Assembly (NCBI GenBank): GCA_031421855.1
Contig: JANOPN010000198.1
Span: 1-64,000 of the forward strand
Length of the DNA: 64,000 bases
Reading direction: 5' to 3'
From: JAAFHN01 sp031421855
GTDB lineage: Bacteria; Pseudomonadota; Gammaproteobacteria; Burkholderiales; Burkholderiaceae_C
The translations under genes and the position numbers were made by a program. The number at the start of each line of letters is the position of its first letter. Position 1 is the stretch's first letter. Positions 32,462-41,272 of the stretch are shown one piece after another. Below the pieces are notes generated by a model. The model saw only the letters and a program-made list of their open reading frames with translations, made no database searches and had not been told where the DNA came from.

Positions 32462-35230
32462 GTGAAACTCAACAAAATTGCCCTAGCTGCAACACTGGGC
32501 TGCGCTGCCACCTCCGGTTTTGCGCAAACCGCCGATAACGCCCAAAAGCAAGAGCGAATCGAAATCACCGGGTCAAGCATCAAGCGCGTACAAGATGCGA
32601 CCGCCTTACCGATTCAGATCATTACCCGTGCCGACATCGAAAAAGCGGGCATCGTCAGCGCCGAGCAACTGATCGCCACAATCTCAGCCAATGGCACCAG
32701 TGCCGATAACTTGAGCTCTAACGTCGGCATTCAGCTGGGCAGCTCCGACCGAAACAACAACGGCAACTCAAGCGCAAACTTGCGTGGGCTAGGTTCATCC
32801 AGCACCTTGGTCTTGCTCAACGGTCGCCGCGTGTCGCTCCACGGCGCAAAAGGCAACTCGGTGGACTTGAATTCCATCCCGCTTGCTGCCGTTCGGCGTG
32901 TTGAGGTGTTGAAAGACGGCGCTTCCGCCATTTACGGCACGGACGCAATCGGCGGCGTGATCAACTTCATTTTGGAAAGCAACTTCCAAGGCGCGACCGT
33001 CACCGGTTTTGTGGATGCCACACAGCACGGCGGCGGCAACATTTACCGCGGCTCGGTCACAGCGGGCACTGGTGACCTGGCCAAAGACAAATACAACATC
33101 ATGGGCAGCTTGACGATTGATCGCCAAGAAATTCTGAAACCAGACGATCGACGCAGTTTCGTCAATGGGTTCCAGCCCGAGCGCGGCTTGTCTCCGGACA
33201 CCGCCGGCACACCTTACGCCACTCACACTGGCGGCGCCAACACCGCCATTGGTGCCAGCTATCGGCTACCAGCCACGGGCACACAAGCCTACACACGCGC
33301 AAATTTATTGAGTTTTCAGGGTAAGTGCGACTCGGTCCCCGGACAGTCGCAGTATCAGTTTGTGCTTTGGGACACAGCCAGCTTTCGAAACGCCTGTGCC
33401 TTTGACTACGGTGGTTCAGCGATCCTGATTCAACCCATTGATCGCCTGAATTTGGTGACTCGTGGACGCTACGAGCTAAGCGGCGAACACGCGGTGATTG
33501 CCGAATTGGTCGCCTCAACCACCAAAGCTGTGAAGCAGTTCGAGGCAAGCCAGCTGACAACCAGCATCGCCGCGGGCAATGCCTACCCAGTCAACGGACC
33601 GTACTACCAAGACCTGTCGGCATTCATTCCGACGTTTGACAAGACAAAACCAATTGCCTACCGCTGGCGCTGCACGATTTGCGGCGGTCGAACGATTGAA
33701 ACCGAGACTCGCGCCCATCGCTTGCTTGTCGGCATGGAGGGCGTGCTGGGCGCATATGACTACAAAGTGGGCCTATCGACCGCTGGCAGCGGCGCAGACT
33801 CAACGCTTGGGCGTGGTTACATGCGCAATACCGACAAAAACGGGGTTCCTGGCCTGAACAGCGTGCTGGGCTCTGGCATTTTGAACCCATGGTTGCTGCC
33901 AGGCCAGACGCAGACCGCTGCGGGTTTGGCTGCCTTGGACGGCGCGCGCGCCGACGGCACCAAGCTGTTTGGTGGACGCGCCAAACTTAGCCAGCTTGAT
34001 GGCTCGATCTCGGGCGAGTTGATGAAGCTCCCGGCAGGCCCATTGGCATTTGCCGCGGGTGTCGATATGCGCAGCGAGAGCTACCAGTTCAGCAACGCAG
34101 CAGTGACGACCGAAGTCATTCGTGATGCGCCGTTTGACCCAGAATTTGCCAAAGTGTCGCGCACCATCAAAGCCGTTTACGGCGAGTTGGCGATTCCGAT
34201 CACCAAAACGCTGGAAACATCCCTTGCGATTCGGCACGACAAGTACAGTGATTTTGGTGGCACCACCAACCCCAAAATTTCGTTCAAGTTCTCGCCCATC
34301 AAGGAGCTCGCGTTCCGTGGCTCAGCCAACACCGGCTTTCGCGCACCAAGCTTCTTCCAGCTTTATGGCGCCACCAGTGAGTCACCTGTGCCAGGCAACG
34401 TTGCTGACCCAATTTTGTGCCCCCAACGCCCAGGCGACGTGACAGTGTGCGCGATCCGGCCTTTGGCTCGGTTTGGCGGAAACAAAGACTTGCAGCCCGA
34501 AACCGCCAAGCAACTCACGTTGGGCTTCGTGGTTGCGCCGACCGATTGGATGACGGCCAGCATCGACATGTGGCGCATCGCGCGGCGAGATCGCATTTAT
34601 GAGCTGACTCCACAGCAAGTTCTCGCCAATTACACGACCTTTCCCACGAACTTGGTTCGTGGAACCAATGGTTTGCTTGACGGTCCCGGCGGCTACATCC
34701 GCGCAGGCTTTGTCAACGCAGACGGAGACATTCTTCGTGGAACCGAGCTCAGCTTGGCATTCAACGGCAAGGTTGCAGGTGGCAAGTGGACAGCCAAACT
34801 CGACGGTACATACATCGACGAATTCAAGTCGCGGGTCTTCGTGACCGACAAATATGTCGACACCGTGGGGAAATGGAATTCACGCGATTTGTATGTCCGC
34901 TGGAAACACGGCGCAAGTGTGAGCTACGAGACAGGCCCTTGGAGCGTCACCGTGAGCCAGCAGTACACGTCAGGCTATAAAGACGAAGTGCCGTTCACGC
35001 CACCACCGGGCTTCAGCCCAGATGTGAGCGCATACACAACTTACGGCGCGTCGGTGAGCTACACGGGCATCAAGAACGCGACGCTGCGTTTGGGTGTCAA
35101 AAACTTGTTTGATACCAAGCCACCGTTCACCGCGCACAATGTTGACTTCGCCTCCGGCGCTGGCTGGGATCCACGCGTAGGCGACCCCCGTTTGCGTGCC
35201 TTCACGTTTGGTGCAACCTACAAGTTCTAA
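32462..35230 (+). CDS. TonB-dependent outer-membrane receptor
   Basis: A 922-aa outer-membrane receptor. GTG 32462 gives a classical signal peptide (MKLNKIALAATLGCAATSGFA) with AAGGA upstream; ATG 32402, also with a good AAGGGA site, would add 20 residues. The TonB box region ERIEITGSSIKR precedes the plug (VLLNGRRV, AIYGTDAIGGVINFIL), and the barrel ends in the terminal Phe of TFGATYKF. The substrate cannot be read from sequence. Being divergent from dacB and upstream of the LD-carboxypeptidase within an amino-sugar locus suggests import of glycan or muropeptide fragments. A terminator follows. Confidence 0.93.
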   Translation: MKLNKIALAATLGCAATSGFAQTADNAQKQERIEITGSSIKRVQDATALPIQIITRADIEKAGIVSAEQLIATISANGTSADNLSSNVGIQLGSSDRNNNGNSSANLRGLGSSSTLVLLNGRRVSLHGAKGNSVDLNSIPLAAVRRVEVLKDGASAIYGTDAIGGVINFILESNFQGATVTGFVDATQHGGGNIYRGSVTAGTGDLAKDKYNIMGSLTIDRQEILKPDDRRSFVNGFQPERGLSPDTAGTPYATHTGGANTAIGASYRLPATGTQAYTRANLLSFQGKCDSVPGQSQYQFVLWDTASFRNACAFDYGGSAILIQPIDRLNLVTRGRYELSGEHAVIAELVASTTKAVKQFEASQLTTSIAAGNAYPVNGPYYQDLSAFIPTFDKTKPIAYRWRCTICGGRTIETETRAHRLLVGMEGVLGAYDYKVGLSTAGSGADSTLGRGYMRNTDKNGVPGLNSVLGSGILNPWLLPGQTQTAAGLAALDGARADGTKLFGGRAKLSQLDGSISGELMKLPAGPLAFAAGVDMRSESYQFSNAAVTTEVIRDAPFDPEFAKVSRTIKAVYGELAIPITKTLETSLAIRHDKYSDFGGTTNPKISFKFSPIKELAFRGSANTGFRAPSFFQLYGATSESPVPGNVADPILCPQRPGDVTVCAIRPLARFGGNKDLQPETAKQLTLGFVVAPTDWMTASIDMWRIARRDRIYELTPQQVLANYTTFPTNLVRGTNGLLDGPGGYIRAGFVNADGDILRGTELSLAFNGKVAGGKWTAKLDGTYIDEFKSRVFVTDKYVDTVGKWNSRDLYVRWKHGASVSYETGPWSVTVSQQYTSGYKDEVPFTPPPGFSPDVSAYTTYGASVSYTGIKNATLRLGVKNLFDTKPPFTAHNVDFASGAGWDPRVGDPRLRAFTFGATYKF

Positions 35231-35257
35231 ACCAGGACGCGTTAGCACCACCCGATA

Positions 35258-35293
35258 AGCAGGGCGCTCGTAAGAGCGGCCCTGCTTTTTTTA
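35258..35293 (+). terminator. Rho-independent terminator after the TonB receptor gene
   Basis: Hairpin AGCAGGGCGCTC-GTAA-GAGCGGCCCTGCT (one bulged base) followed by a run of seven T. It lies 27 bp beyond the stop. It may separate receptor expression from the downstream LD-carboxypeptidase gene. Confidence 0.9.
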
Positions 35294-35316
35294 TTCCCTT
35301 TTCTGAGCCTTTGACG

Positions 35317-36414
35317 ATGCAAAACCGACGACAGGCCATCGCTGCGGTTGCGGCCACCGTGACGACTTTGGCTGGCTGCGCCGCACCCACTGCATCGGGC
35401 TTGGTGACCAAAGCTGCCAATCGACCCACGATCAAACCGCCACCTTTGCGTGCAGGCGACACGATCGGCCTCGTGGCGACGAGCGGTGTGCTGAATCCGA
35501 CTGGCGTGGCACAGCGTGTGTCCAACTTGGAGGGTATGGGCTTCAAGGTGCGCTTGAGTAAGCACTTACTCGCACGCTGGGGCGGCTATGCGGGCACGGT
35601 TGAACAACGCTTAGACGACTTACATGCGATGTTTTCTGATGCCGATGTGCGCGCGGTTTGGGCTGCGCGTGGCGGCTCGGGCTTGAGTGCGCTTCTGCCG
35701 CACATTGACTATTCGCTGCTCGCCAAAAATCCAAAAATTGTTGTGGGCTACTCCGATGTCACGGCCCTGCACATGGCTTTGTACAGCCAAATTGGTCTGG
35801 TGAGTTTTCATGGCCCCACTGCGGGGTCGACGTTTTCAGAATTCAATGTGCGCAATCTCCGCGCCGTGCTCATGGGCGAATCGCGCGGCTACGCAATGGG
35901 CCACGCGCCCGAGAATCTTGCCCGCGCGCTGACCGAGTCCGCCTTTAAGCCACGCACCCATGTGGCCGGTCGTGCCGTGGGCGCGCTCTTGGGCGGCAAT
36001 TTGAGTGTGCTCGCCGCCTTGGTTGGCACACCGTATTTGACCCCGCTCGGCGGACACTTGCTTTTTTTAGAAGAGATCGACGAAGCCCCGTACCGGGTTG
36101 ATCGGCTCATGCATCAGCTGCAGCAAAGCAACGCCCGTGGCCAACGGGCCTTAGGTGAGTTAGGCGGATCGAGCGGCTGCGCGGGTGTCATGGTCGGTGT
36201 TTTCAGCAAGTGCGAAGCTCGACCCGGCGACCAATCACTGAGCCTGCAAGAAGTATTGAGCGAACACTTGGACTCACTCGGTGTGCCAGCCGTGTCAGGG
36301 TACGGCGTTGGCCACATCGCCCACCAAATGACCCTACCCATTGGGATCACGGCCGAGCTCGACACGGCCAAGCAGCAACTGACGCTGCTGGAGTCGGCGA
36401 CCGATGCGAGTTGA
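35317..36414 (+). CDS. LD-carboxypeptidase (S66, LdcA family), predicted exported lipoprotein
   Basis: Serine peptidase releasing the terminal D-Ala from L-Lys/DAP-D-Ala tetrapeptides. The nucleophile motif VGYSDVTALHMAL, the Glu-containing HLLFLEEIDEAPYRVDRL and the His in GVGHIAHQM are all present. The N-terminus NRRQAIAAVAATVTTLAGC has twin arginines, a hydrophobic stretch and lipobox LAGC with Cys21, so a lipoprotein, possibly Tat-exported, is predicted. Canonical LdcA is cytosolic, so export is unusual. ATG 35317 is preferred over TTG 35311. Length 365 aa. Confidence 0.88.
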   Translation: MQNRRQAIAAVAATVTTLAGCAAPTASGLVTKAANRPTIKPPPLRAGDTIGLVATSGVLNPTGVAQRVSNLEGMGFKVRLSKHLLARWGGYAGTVEQRLDDLHAMFSDADVRAVWAARGGSGLSALLPHIDYSLLAKNPKIVVGYSDVTALHMALYSQIGLVSFHGPTAGSTFSEFNVRNLRAVLMGESRGYAMGHAPENLARALTESAFKPRTHVAGRAVGALLGGNLSVLAALVGTPYLTPLGGHLLFLEEIDEAPYRVDRLMHQLQQSNARGQRALGELGGSSGCAGVMVGVFSKCEARPGDQSLSLQEVLSEHLDSLGVPAVSGYGVGHIAHQMTLPIGITAELDTAKQQLTLLESATDAS

Positions 36415-36430
36415 GCTACTATGTTTTTAG

Positions 36431-36470
36431 TAGCAACAAACTCAATGAATCCGGAGACCAAGTGCCGAAA
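36431..36470 (+). repeat. Dispersed intergenic repeat, copy 9
   Basis: TAGCAACAAACTCAATGAAT then CCGGAGACCAAGTGCCGAAA. Its 5' part is extended by a short hairpin, GCTACT-ATGTTTTT-AGTAGC (36415-36435), directly after the LD-carboxypeptidase stop. It separates two convergent genes. Confidence 0.9.
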
Positions 36471-36474
36471 AATC

Positions 36475-37899
36475 CTAAAATTCGATGCTGTAGCGATGCA
36501 AAGCGGTCAAAATGCGCTCTTCGTAGCCAAAGAGCGATGAATAGCGGCCAGGGTCCGAGGCATCGGGGTTGAATCCGGGGCCACCGACCAAAAACACCAT
36601 GCCTGACTGTGTGCTGGGGTCAAGCACCAAGGCCGACGTCAATCCCCAAGCGTTACCCAAATGACCCATGCCTCGGTACCCGCCGGGGGCGATCAAGCGG
36701 TCGCCGCTTGGTGACTTGGTTGTGGTGACGCTGACGTCGGTGAAGTGTTGAACCCCCAAACCCCAGGCCCGCATGAGGCCGCCGTAGCTGTCGCCGTTGG
36801 CACGGCTACTCGATTGACCGCCTGCGGCCTCATTCATGCGCCACTGCGAACTCAACATCAGCGCAACTGTCTCAGGCTTCAAAAACAGCGCCCTGCCACC
36901 AGACGCACCATCTAGCACTTGCCCATTTGCAAGCAACATGCGCAGCACCACACCCAGACCGTTAGCCGACAGGCGCGCCCCACCCTGAGGCCCAAAAACC
37001 GTGCCGTTGCTACCAATGACGTAGCTCGGCCCCGCGCGAGGCACGGGCGCAGCACTCGAGTAGTCATCCACTTGTGGCACCCACGGGCCAGCAGGATTCC
37101 AAACTTCTTTGCCGCTGACTTCGCTGCGTTTTCGGTACAAAGTGGCCAGTCGTTTCAGCTGGTCCGCTGGAAACGCGGCTGGGTTGAAGCCGCCTTCTAT
37201 GCCAAGCGGCACAAAAACCAACTCGTGCATCAGCAAATCAAACCGCTTGCCACTGGCTCGCTCCATCACCGTGCCGATAACGCCCCACGGTAAGTTGGCG
37301 TACTGAAAGTACGCGCCCGGCTCGGCATTTTTGCCCCACATGGCACCCTTGCCATGCAGCGCGCCGCCCAACTGCAAGACATCGCGGATGTTTTTACCCG
37401 CTTCCCAGTAGTAGTTCGCGTCGTCTCGCAACGACGAGGTATGGCTGAGCAACATCCGCAGCGTGATGGCTGTATCGGGAAAGTTCGGATTTCTAAGCGA
37501 CCAACCCAAAACTTCGCTCACATCGGCATCGAGGGTCAATTGCCCCCGCTCAAGCATGCGCATCACGCCCAAGCTGGTGATCAGTTTGGAGATCGATGCC
37601 ACGCGGTAAAGCGTGTCAGACCCAGCCAAGACATCAGGGCGCCCCGCTCCACCCATCTGCGCGCGGCCAAAGCCGCCGCTATAGGCCACTTGGCCAGCTC
37701 GGACCGACAAAACCGCCAGACTCGCCAGCGGCTTGGTCGCATCATTGCAAATGGCAGTGAGCTCCGTGCTCAGCCCAAGAAGAGGCGAGTACACAAGTGT
37801 CGAAGGGTTAGCCTTGGGTTTTGGCGAGTTCATTTGAGCGCAACCTGACAAAGTTGCCGCCGCCGCGACAGAAAAGCAACGCCGATTGATGGGATTCAT
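36475..37899 (-). CDS. Beta-lactamase-fold serine hydrolase (class C / DD-peptidase-like), lipoprotein
   Basis: A 474-aa protein. The N-terminus NRRCFSVAAAATLSGC is a lipoprotein signal (Cys20). The serine hydrolase domain has SISK (SxxK) near residue 100, a Tyr-Ala-Asn motif (FQYANLPWG), and a late GHLGN block at the usual KTG position. Members act as DD-peptidases, beta-lactamases or esterases; the family name alone does not indicate resistance. In this locus a DD-carboxypeptidase role on cell-wall peptides is plausible (inference). ATG 37899 overlaps the amidase stop (ATGA). Confidence 0.82.
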   Translation of the reverse strand: MNPINRRCFSVAAAATLSGCAQMNSPKPKANPSTLVYSPLLGLSTELTAICNDATKPLASLAVLSVRAGQVAYSGGFGRAQMGGAGRPDVLAGSDTLYRVASISKLITSLGVMRMLERGQLTLDADVSEVLGWSLRNPNFPDTAITLRMLLSHTSSLRDDANYYWEAGKNIRDVLQLGGALHGKGAMWGKNAEPGAYFQYANLPWGVIGTVMERASGKRFDLLMHELVFVPLGIEGGFNPAAFPADQLKRLATLYRKRSEVSGKEVWNPAGPWVPQVDDYSSAAPVPRAGPSYVIGSNGTVFGPQGGARLSANGLGVVLRMLLANGQVLDGASGGRALFLKPETVALMLSSQWRMNEAAGGQSSSRANGDSYGGLMRAWGLGVQHFTDVSVTTTKSPSGDRLIAPGGYRGMGHLGNAWGLTSALVLDPSTQSGMVFLVGGPGFNPDASDPGRYSSLFGYEERILTALHRYSIEF

Positions 37900-38687
37900 T
37901 TCGTGGTCAACACATCTAATATGGCTGCGGTTTCGCCGTCCATCGCACCGTCGTAGCGAGTCGGTCGGTACTTCATTTGAAACGCCGCCACCACATCTCG
38001 GGTCAATTTGTCGAATTCGCCATTGCTTGAGACTAAAAAACCATGTTTGGCCAGTTTGCCTTGAAACCATGCCACGTCGGGTAACTTGGCCGTGTACATG
38101 GGCAGTTTGGCAGCGACGGCAGCAGCGTCTGGCCAAGGAATCAAGCCTTCATCTGCGAGGCGCTTCCACGGAAACTTTGGGCCAGGGTCGGTCTTGCGAG
38201 TCGGCGCGATGTCGCTGTGGCCGACGATGCGGTCGCCTCGAATGTTGTGGCGTTTGACGATGTCTTTGACCAGCTTCAGCACGGCCTCGACCTGAGCGGG
38301 CGGATAGTCAGCATAAGCAAACTGTCCTTGCGCGTTGGGTCGACCACCGCCGTTGACGATTTCGATGCCGATCGAGCTGGCGTTGAGCGAGGTGCTCCCC
38401 TGCCACGAGCTCACACCGGCATGAAAGGAGCGCCGCTCTTCGTCAACCAATTGGTAAATCTCAACAGGGTCGTCGCGCACCAAATAGTGGCTGCTCACCG
38501 GCCCACCCGTGAGGGTTTTGAGCGACGAAGGAAAGTCGCCCCATGTGTAGTGAATGACCAAAAACTGCACGCGGCTGTCTTGGTTCTTCGACACAAAGGA
38601 CTTATCAATTTTCAGATCGGTCGCGCATGCGCCTAAGCTGGCGATTGCGGCCACGGCGAGCAACTTCAAAAAGGATCGAATCAACAT
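37896..38687 (-). CDS. N-acetylmuramoyl-L-alanine amidase, AmiD-like lipoprotein
   Basis: Zn-amidase of the AmpD/PGRP (Amidase_2) family removing stem peptides from MurNAc or anhydro-MurNAc. The 263-aa product has lipobox LGAC with Cys21, zinc-ligand sites VIHYTW and GHSDIAPTRKTDPGPKF, and a C-terminal peptidoglycan-binding helical domain (about 185-260, including FDKLTRDVVAAFQ). Lipoprotein signal plus C-terminal binding domain matches E. coli AmiD, an outer-membrane periplasmic enzyme, rather than cytosolic AmpD. It starts 4 bp after the kinase stop and overlaps the serine hydrolase gene. Confidence 0.9.
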   Translation of the reverse strand: MLIRSFLKLLAVAAIASLGACATDLKIDKSFVSKNQDSRVQFLVIHYTWGDFPSSLKTLTGGPVSSHYLVRDDPVEIYQLVDEERRSFHAGVSSWQGSTSLNASSIGIEIVNGGGRPNAQGQFAYADYPPAQVEAVLKLVKDIVKRHNIRGDRIVGHSDIAPTRKTDPGPKFPWKRLADEGLIPWPDAAAVAAKLPMYTAKLPDVAWFQGKLAKHGFLVSSNGEFDKLTRDVVAAFQMKYRPTRYDGAMDGETAAILDVLTTK

Positions 38688-38691
38688 GGTG

Positions 38692-39636
38692 TCAAGGCTC
38701 CAAAACGGGTGAAATCATGCCGCATGCAGCTAGTTTGGCTGCAGCTTGAGCCAGATTCAGCGGCATCGCACAGAGTACATCAGCGCCAGGATGCACTTCA
38801 CGAATGCGCGCCAAACAAGCTGACTGCACCCTAGGCAACTCGGTCAGTACCCGCCCAGCCAGTGCCAAGGGGCGAAGCCCGTGACTTCGAAACGACGCGT
38901 TGACAAGTCGTGCCAGTTCTTGGCCGGCACGAGTCAAAATTTGCGCTGACATGACATCCGAATTTTGGGTTTGAGCAACCGCTAAAGTGAGTTTGGCCAC
39001 ACCGCCGCGCGCGTTAGCCAGCTCTTGCCCGTAGACAAGGGCACGAGTCGCCGCCCAGTCATCGCTGCCAATTTGCTCAAATATGGCATCAGCCAGCTGA
39101 GTTCTGGGCAGGGATTCGCCACTTTCTTCTTGCCGCCAAACCGCGCGAAGGGCTTCACAACCGATCCAAAATCCGCCACCAGCGTCGTCGAGCAACGCGC
39201 CTCGACCACCGACCCGGTGCAAACGACCAGCGTGGTCCAAATGCGACGCATAGGACCCTGTGCCCGCGTAGAGCACATGTCCAAGACCCGCGCCAGACGG
39301 AAAATGCACCTGATGGACCAAGGCCATGTCGCTGCGCAAGTGAATCGCATCCGGGTTGAGTCCAAAAGCCTGTGCGGTCATCGACGCGGCCAAAGCCGCA
39401 TTTGACCCCGCCCCGGCCCCAGTCAGCCCGAAGAGCACGGCAGCCACAGGCTCCGCGCGCGGCAAGGCTGTTGCGATTGATTTCAGCACCGAGGCAAACT
39501 GCTCACGCCCGTCGCTTGAACTCAGCATCAAACCCGACAGCGTGCCCACCTCGCCATCCGCCAGCACCCGCCCGCCGCCGTTCGCAACCGCCCACCGCGT
39601 GGACGTACCACCGGCGTCGAGCCCCAGGCCAATCAC
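38692..39636 (-). CDS. BadF/BadG-type N-acetylhexosamine kinase (GlcNAc and/or MurNAc kinase)
   Basis: A 314-aa ATPase of the BadF/BadG/BcrA/BcrD family. The phosphate-1 loop GLDAGGTSTRWAV and adenosine/phosphate-2 blocks LFGLTGAGAGSNA and LYAGTGSYASHLD are visible. Relatives include eukaryotic-type GlcNAc kinases and clostridial MurK, which phosphorylates both GlcNAc and MurNAc. Because MurQ and NagA downstream need 6-phosphates and no PTS or AnmK gene is here, it is the likely kinase for both sugars (inference). Start is GTG 39636, overlapping the glycosidase stop (GTGA). Confidence 0.85.
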   Translation of the reverse strand: MIGLGLDAGGTSTRWAVANGGGRVLADGEVGTLSGLMLSSSDGREQFASVLKSIATALPRAEPVAAVLFGLTGAGAGSNAALAASMTAQAFGLNPDAIHLRSDMALVHQVHFPSGAGLGHVLYAGTGSYASHLDHAGRLHRVGGRGALLDDAGGGFWIGCEALRAVWRQEESGESLPRTQLADAIFEQIGSDDWAATRALVYGQELANARGGVAKLTLAVAQTQNSDVMSAQILTRAGQELARLVNASFRSHGLRPLALAGRVLTELPRVQSACLARIREVHPGADVLCAMPLNLAQAAAKLAACGMISPVLEP

Positions 39637-41270
39637 GGACTAACCTTCACCGATGCCGACACGGTTTGCGACTCGTGACCAAATCGGTCGATGGACGACA
39701 CCACAATGGCATCGGTGCCACCTGCGAGTTTGATCGGCGCACCAGCCGCATGGATACCAAGCTGCCAAGCGCCAGAAACGCGCTGCCAAACCGCTAGCTT
39801 CAGCGGCACGGCACCGGCTTGGTTTTTGGGATGCTCGCTTACAGCAACCAACAAATCGTCGCCGCTGACCCTGAGCAAAGTGGGTGCGGCCAAGCCTGTT
39901 TTAGGCGCGCGAAGCGAGGGCGGAACAAGGGCCGTTTGCGCATAAAGGGGCTTCAAAGCATCGGCAAGGCCGAGTCGATTTTTGTAGAGCGCAATCCAAC
40001 TGAAATGCACGTGTCCGTTGAGTAGCGAGTTGGCAGCTGACCGCTCGCGGGTGATGTCGATCTGTCGGGTGATCTCAGGCGGTTGCCATGTCGCGGTTGA
40101 TCCGTTGATTCGGCTACTGTACAGGCCCGAAAACACATGCAAACCTTTTGGGTTTTGAGCGGCCCAGTAGTCAAGCAACACCGGAAAAGACTGCGCCTTT
40201 TGATCAATTGCCCAATACAGCTGAGGAACCAAATAATCCATCCAGCCGCGCGCCATCCACAGCTCGACGTCGGCGTACAGCTCGTCGTATTGGCTAAACC
40301 CTTTGATGCCCTCGGGTCGCAGCGCGGGCTTGCCCAAACCAAATGGGCTCACCCCAACACGCAACCATGGCTTGATGGCGCGCACGCGGGTGTCCATCTG
40401 TTCGACAAATCGGTTGACGTTGTCGCGTCGCCAACCGGCGCGGGTGAGCGTGCCGCCGGTTTGGGTGTACGCGCGCCAACTGGGCTCATCGGGGAAGTCA
40501 AGCTTTACACTCACGGTGACAGACCCACGCGCGGTCGACGGCTGCGCGCTTGTCACAGGGTACGGGTAAAAGTAGTCATCGATGTGAATACCGTCAATGT
40601 CGTATCGCCGCGCAACGTCGTCGATGACGGCAAGCGAGTGCGCCGACGCTTTGGACTCGCCGGGGTCAAGCCAACCAAAACCGCCATATGTTTTCACCAG
40701 ATCGGGTTGCGTGCGGCTGATGTGGTTCGCGCTCGCGGCAGACTTGGCAGCCACGTGGCGAGCACGGTAGGGGTTGAACCACGCATGCAACTCGATGCCA
40801 GAGCGATGCGCCTCGTCAATCCATGTCTGCAGCGGATCGAACGCTGCTGTGTTCGTCGGGTCTAGCCATTTGGGCGGCTCACCTTGTTTGCCACTGAGCA
40901 CGTCGGCCCACGGCTCCAGCTCGCTGGGGTAGATGGCATCAGCATTGGAGCGTACCTGCAACAGCAAGGCATTGATGCCCAAGGCCTTGGCAGCCTTCAC
41001 GCTGTCAACGATCTCGCTGCGCATGGCATCGGCGCTCAATCCAGGCTTACTCGGCCAATCGATGTTGGCAACCGTCGCCACCCATGCTGCCCGAAACTCT
41101 CTGGGCAGCGCGGGTGCTTGATGGGGCTCTAACACGAAGCCTGGCGACGCTTGGGTTGGGTCAGGCATCGAAGCACTTGAGCCCGGATCGGTTGCACAAG
41201 CGCTCAGGATCGCCGCAAGGGAAATCCACTTGGGCCATCGCTTCGCGCATCGAGTTAAAGAGATGTTCAT
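39633..41270 (-). CDS. Glycoside hydrolase-like lipoprotein (GHL10/DUF187, DigH-like)
   Basis: A 545-aa protein with a lipoprotein signal (lipobox LSAC, Cys25). The catalytic TIM-barrel region starts EFRAAWVATVANIDWPS and continues ALLLQVRSNADAIYPSELEPW, ELHAWFNPYRARH and IDGIHIDDYFYPY, all typical of GHL10. E. coli DigH of this family cleaves peptide-free (denuded) peptidoglycan glycans. Next to an AmiD-like amidase that strips peptides, the same role is likely here. The C-terminal ~110 residues look like a beta-sandwich domain. ATG 41270 has an AGG site upstream. Confidence 0.87.
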   Translation of the reverse strand: MNISLTRCAKRWPKWISLAAILSACATDPGSSASMPDPTQASPGFVLEPHQAPALPREFRAAWVATVANIDWPSKPGLSADAMRSEIVDSVKAAKALGINALLLQVRSNADAIYPSELEPWADVLSGKQGEPPKWLDPTNTAAFDPLQTWIDEAHRSGIELHAWFNPYRARHVAAKSAASANHISRTQPDLVKTYGGFGWLDPGESKASAHSLAVIDDVARRYDIDGIHIDDYFYPYPVTSAQPSTARGSVTVSVKLDFPDEPSWRAYTQTGGTLTRAGWRRDNVNRFVEQMDTRVRAIKPWLRVGVSPFGLGKPALRPEGIKGFSQYDELYADVELWMARGWMDYLVPQLYWAIDQKAQSFPVLLDYWAAQNPKGLHVFSGLYSSRINGSTATWQPPEITRQIDITRERSAANSLLNGHVHFSWIALYKNRLGLADALKPLYAQTALVPPSLRAPKTGLAAPTLLRVSGDDLLVAVSEHPKNQAGAVPLKLAVWQRVSGAWQLGIHAAGAPIKLAGGTDAIVVSSIDRFGHESQTVSASVKVSP

Positions 41271-41272
41271 GC

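Noticed and set aside
36475..37899. Beta-lactamase-fold protein considered as an antibiotic resistance gene
   Set aside because: Motifs fit the broad class C/DD-peptidase/esterase family and the context is cell-wall turnover; resistance is not supported.
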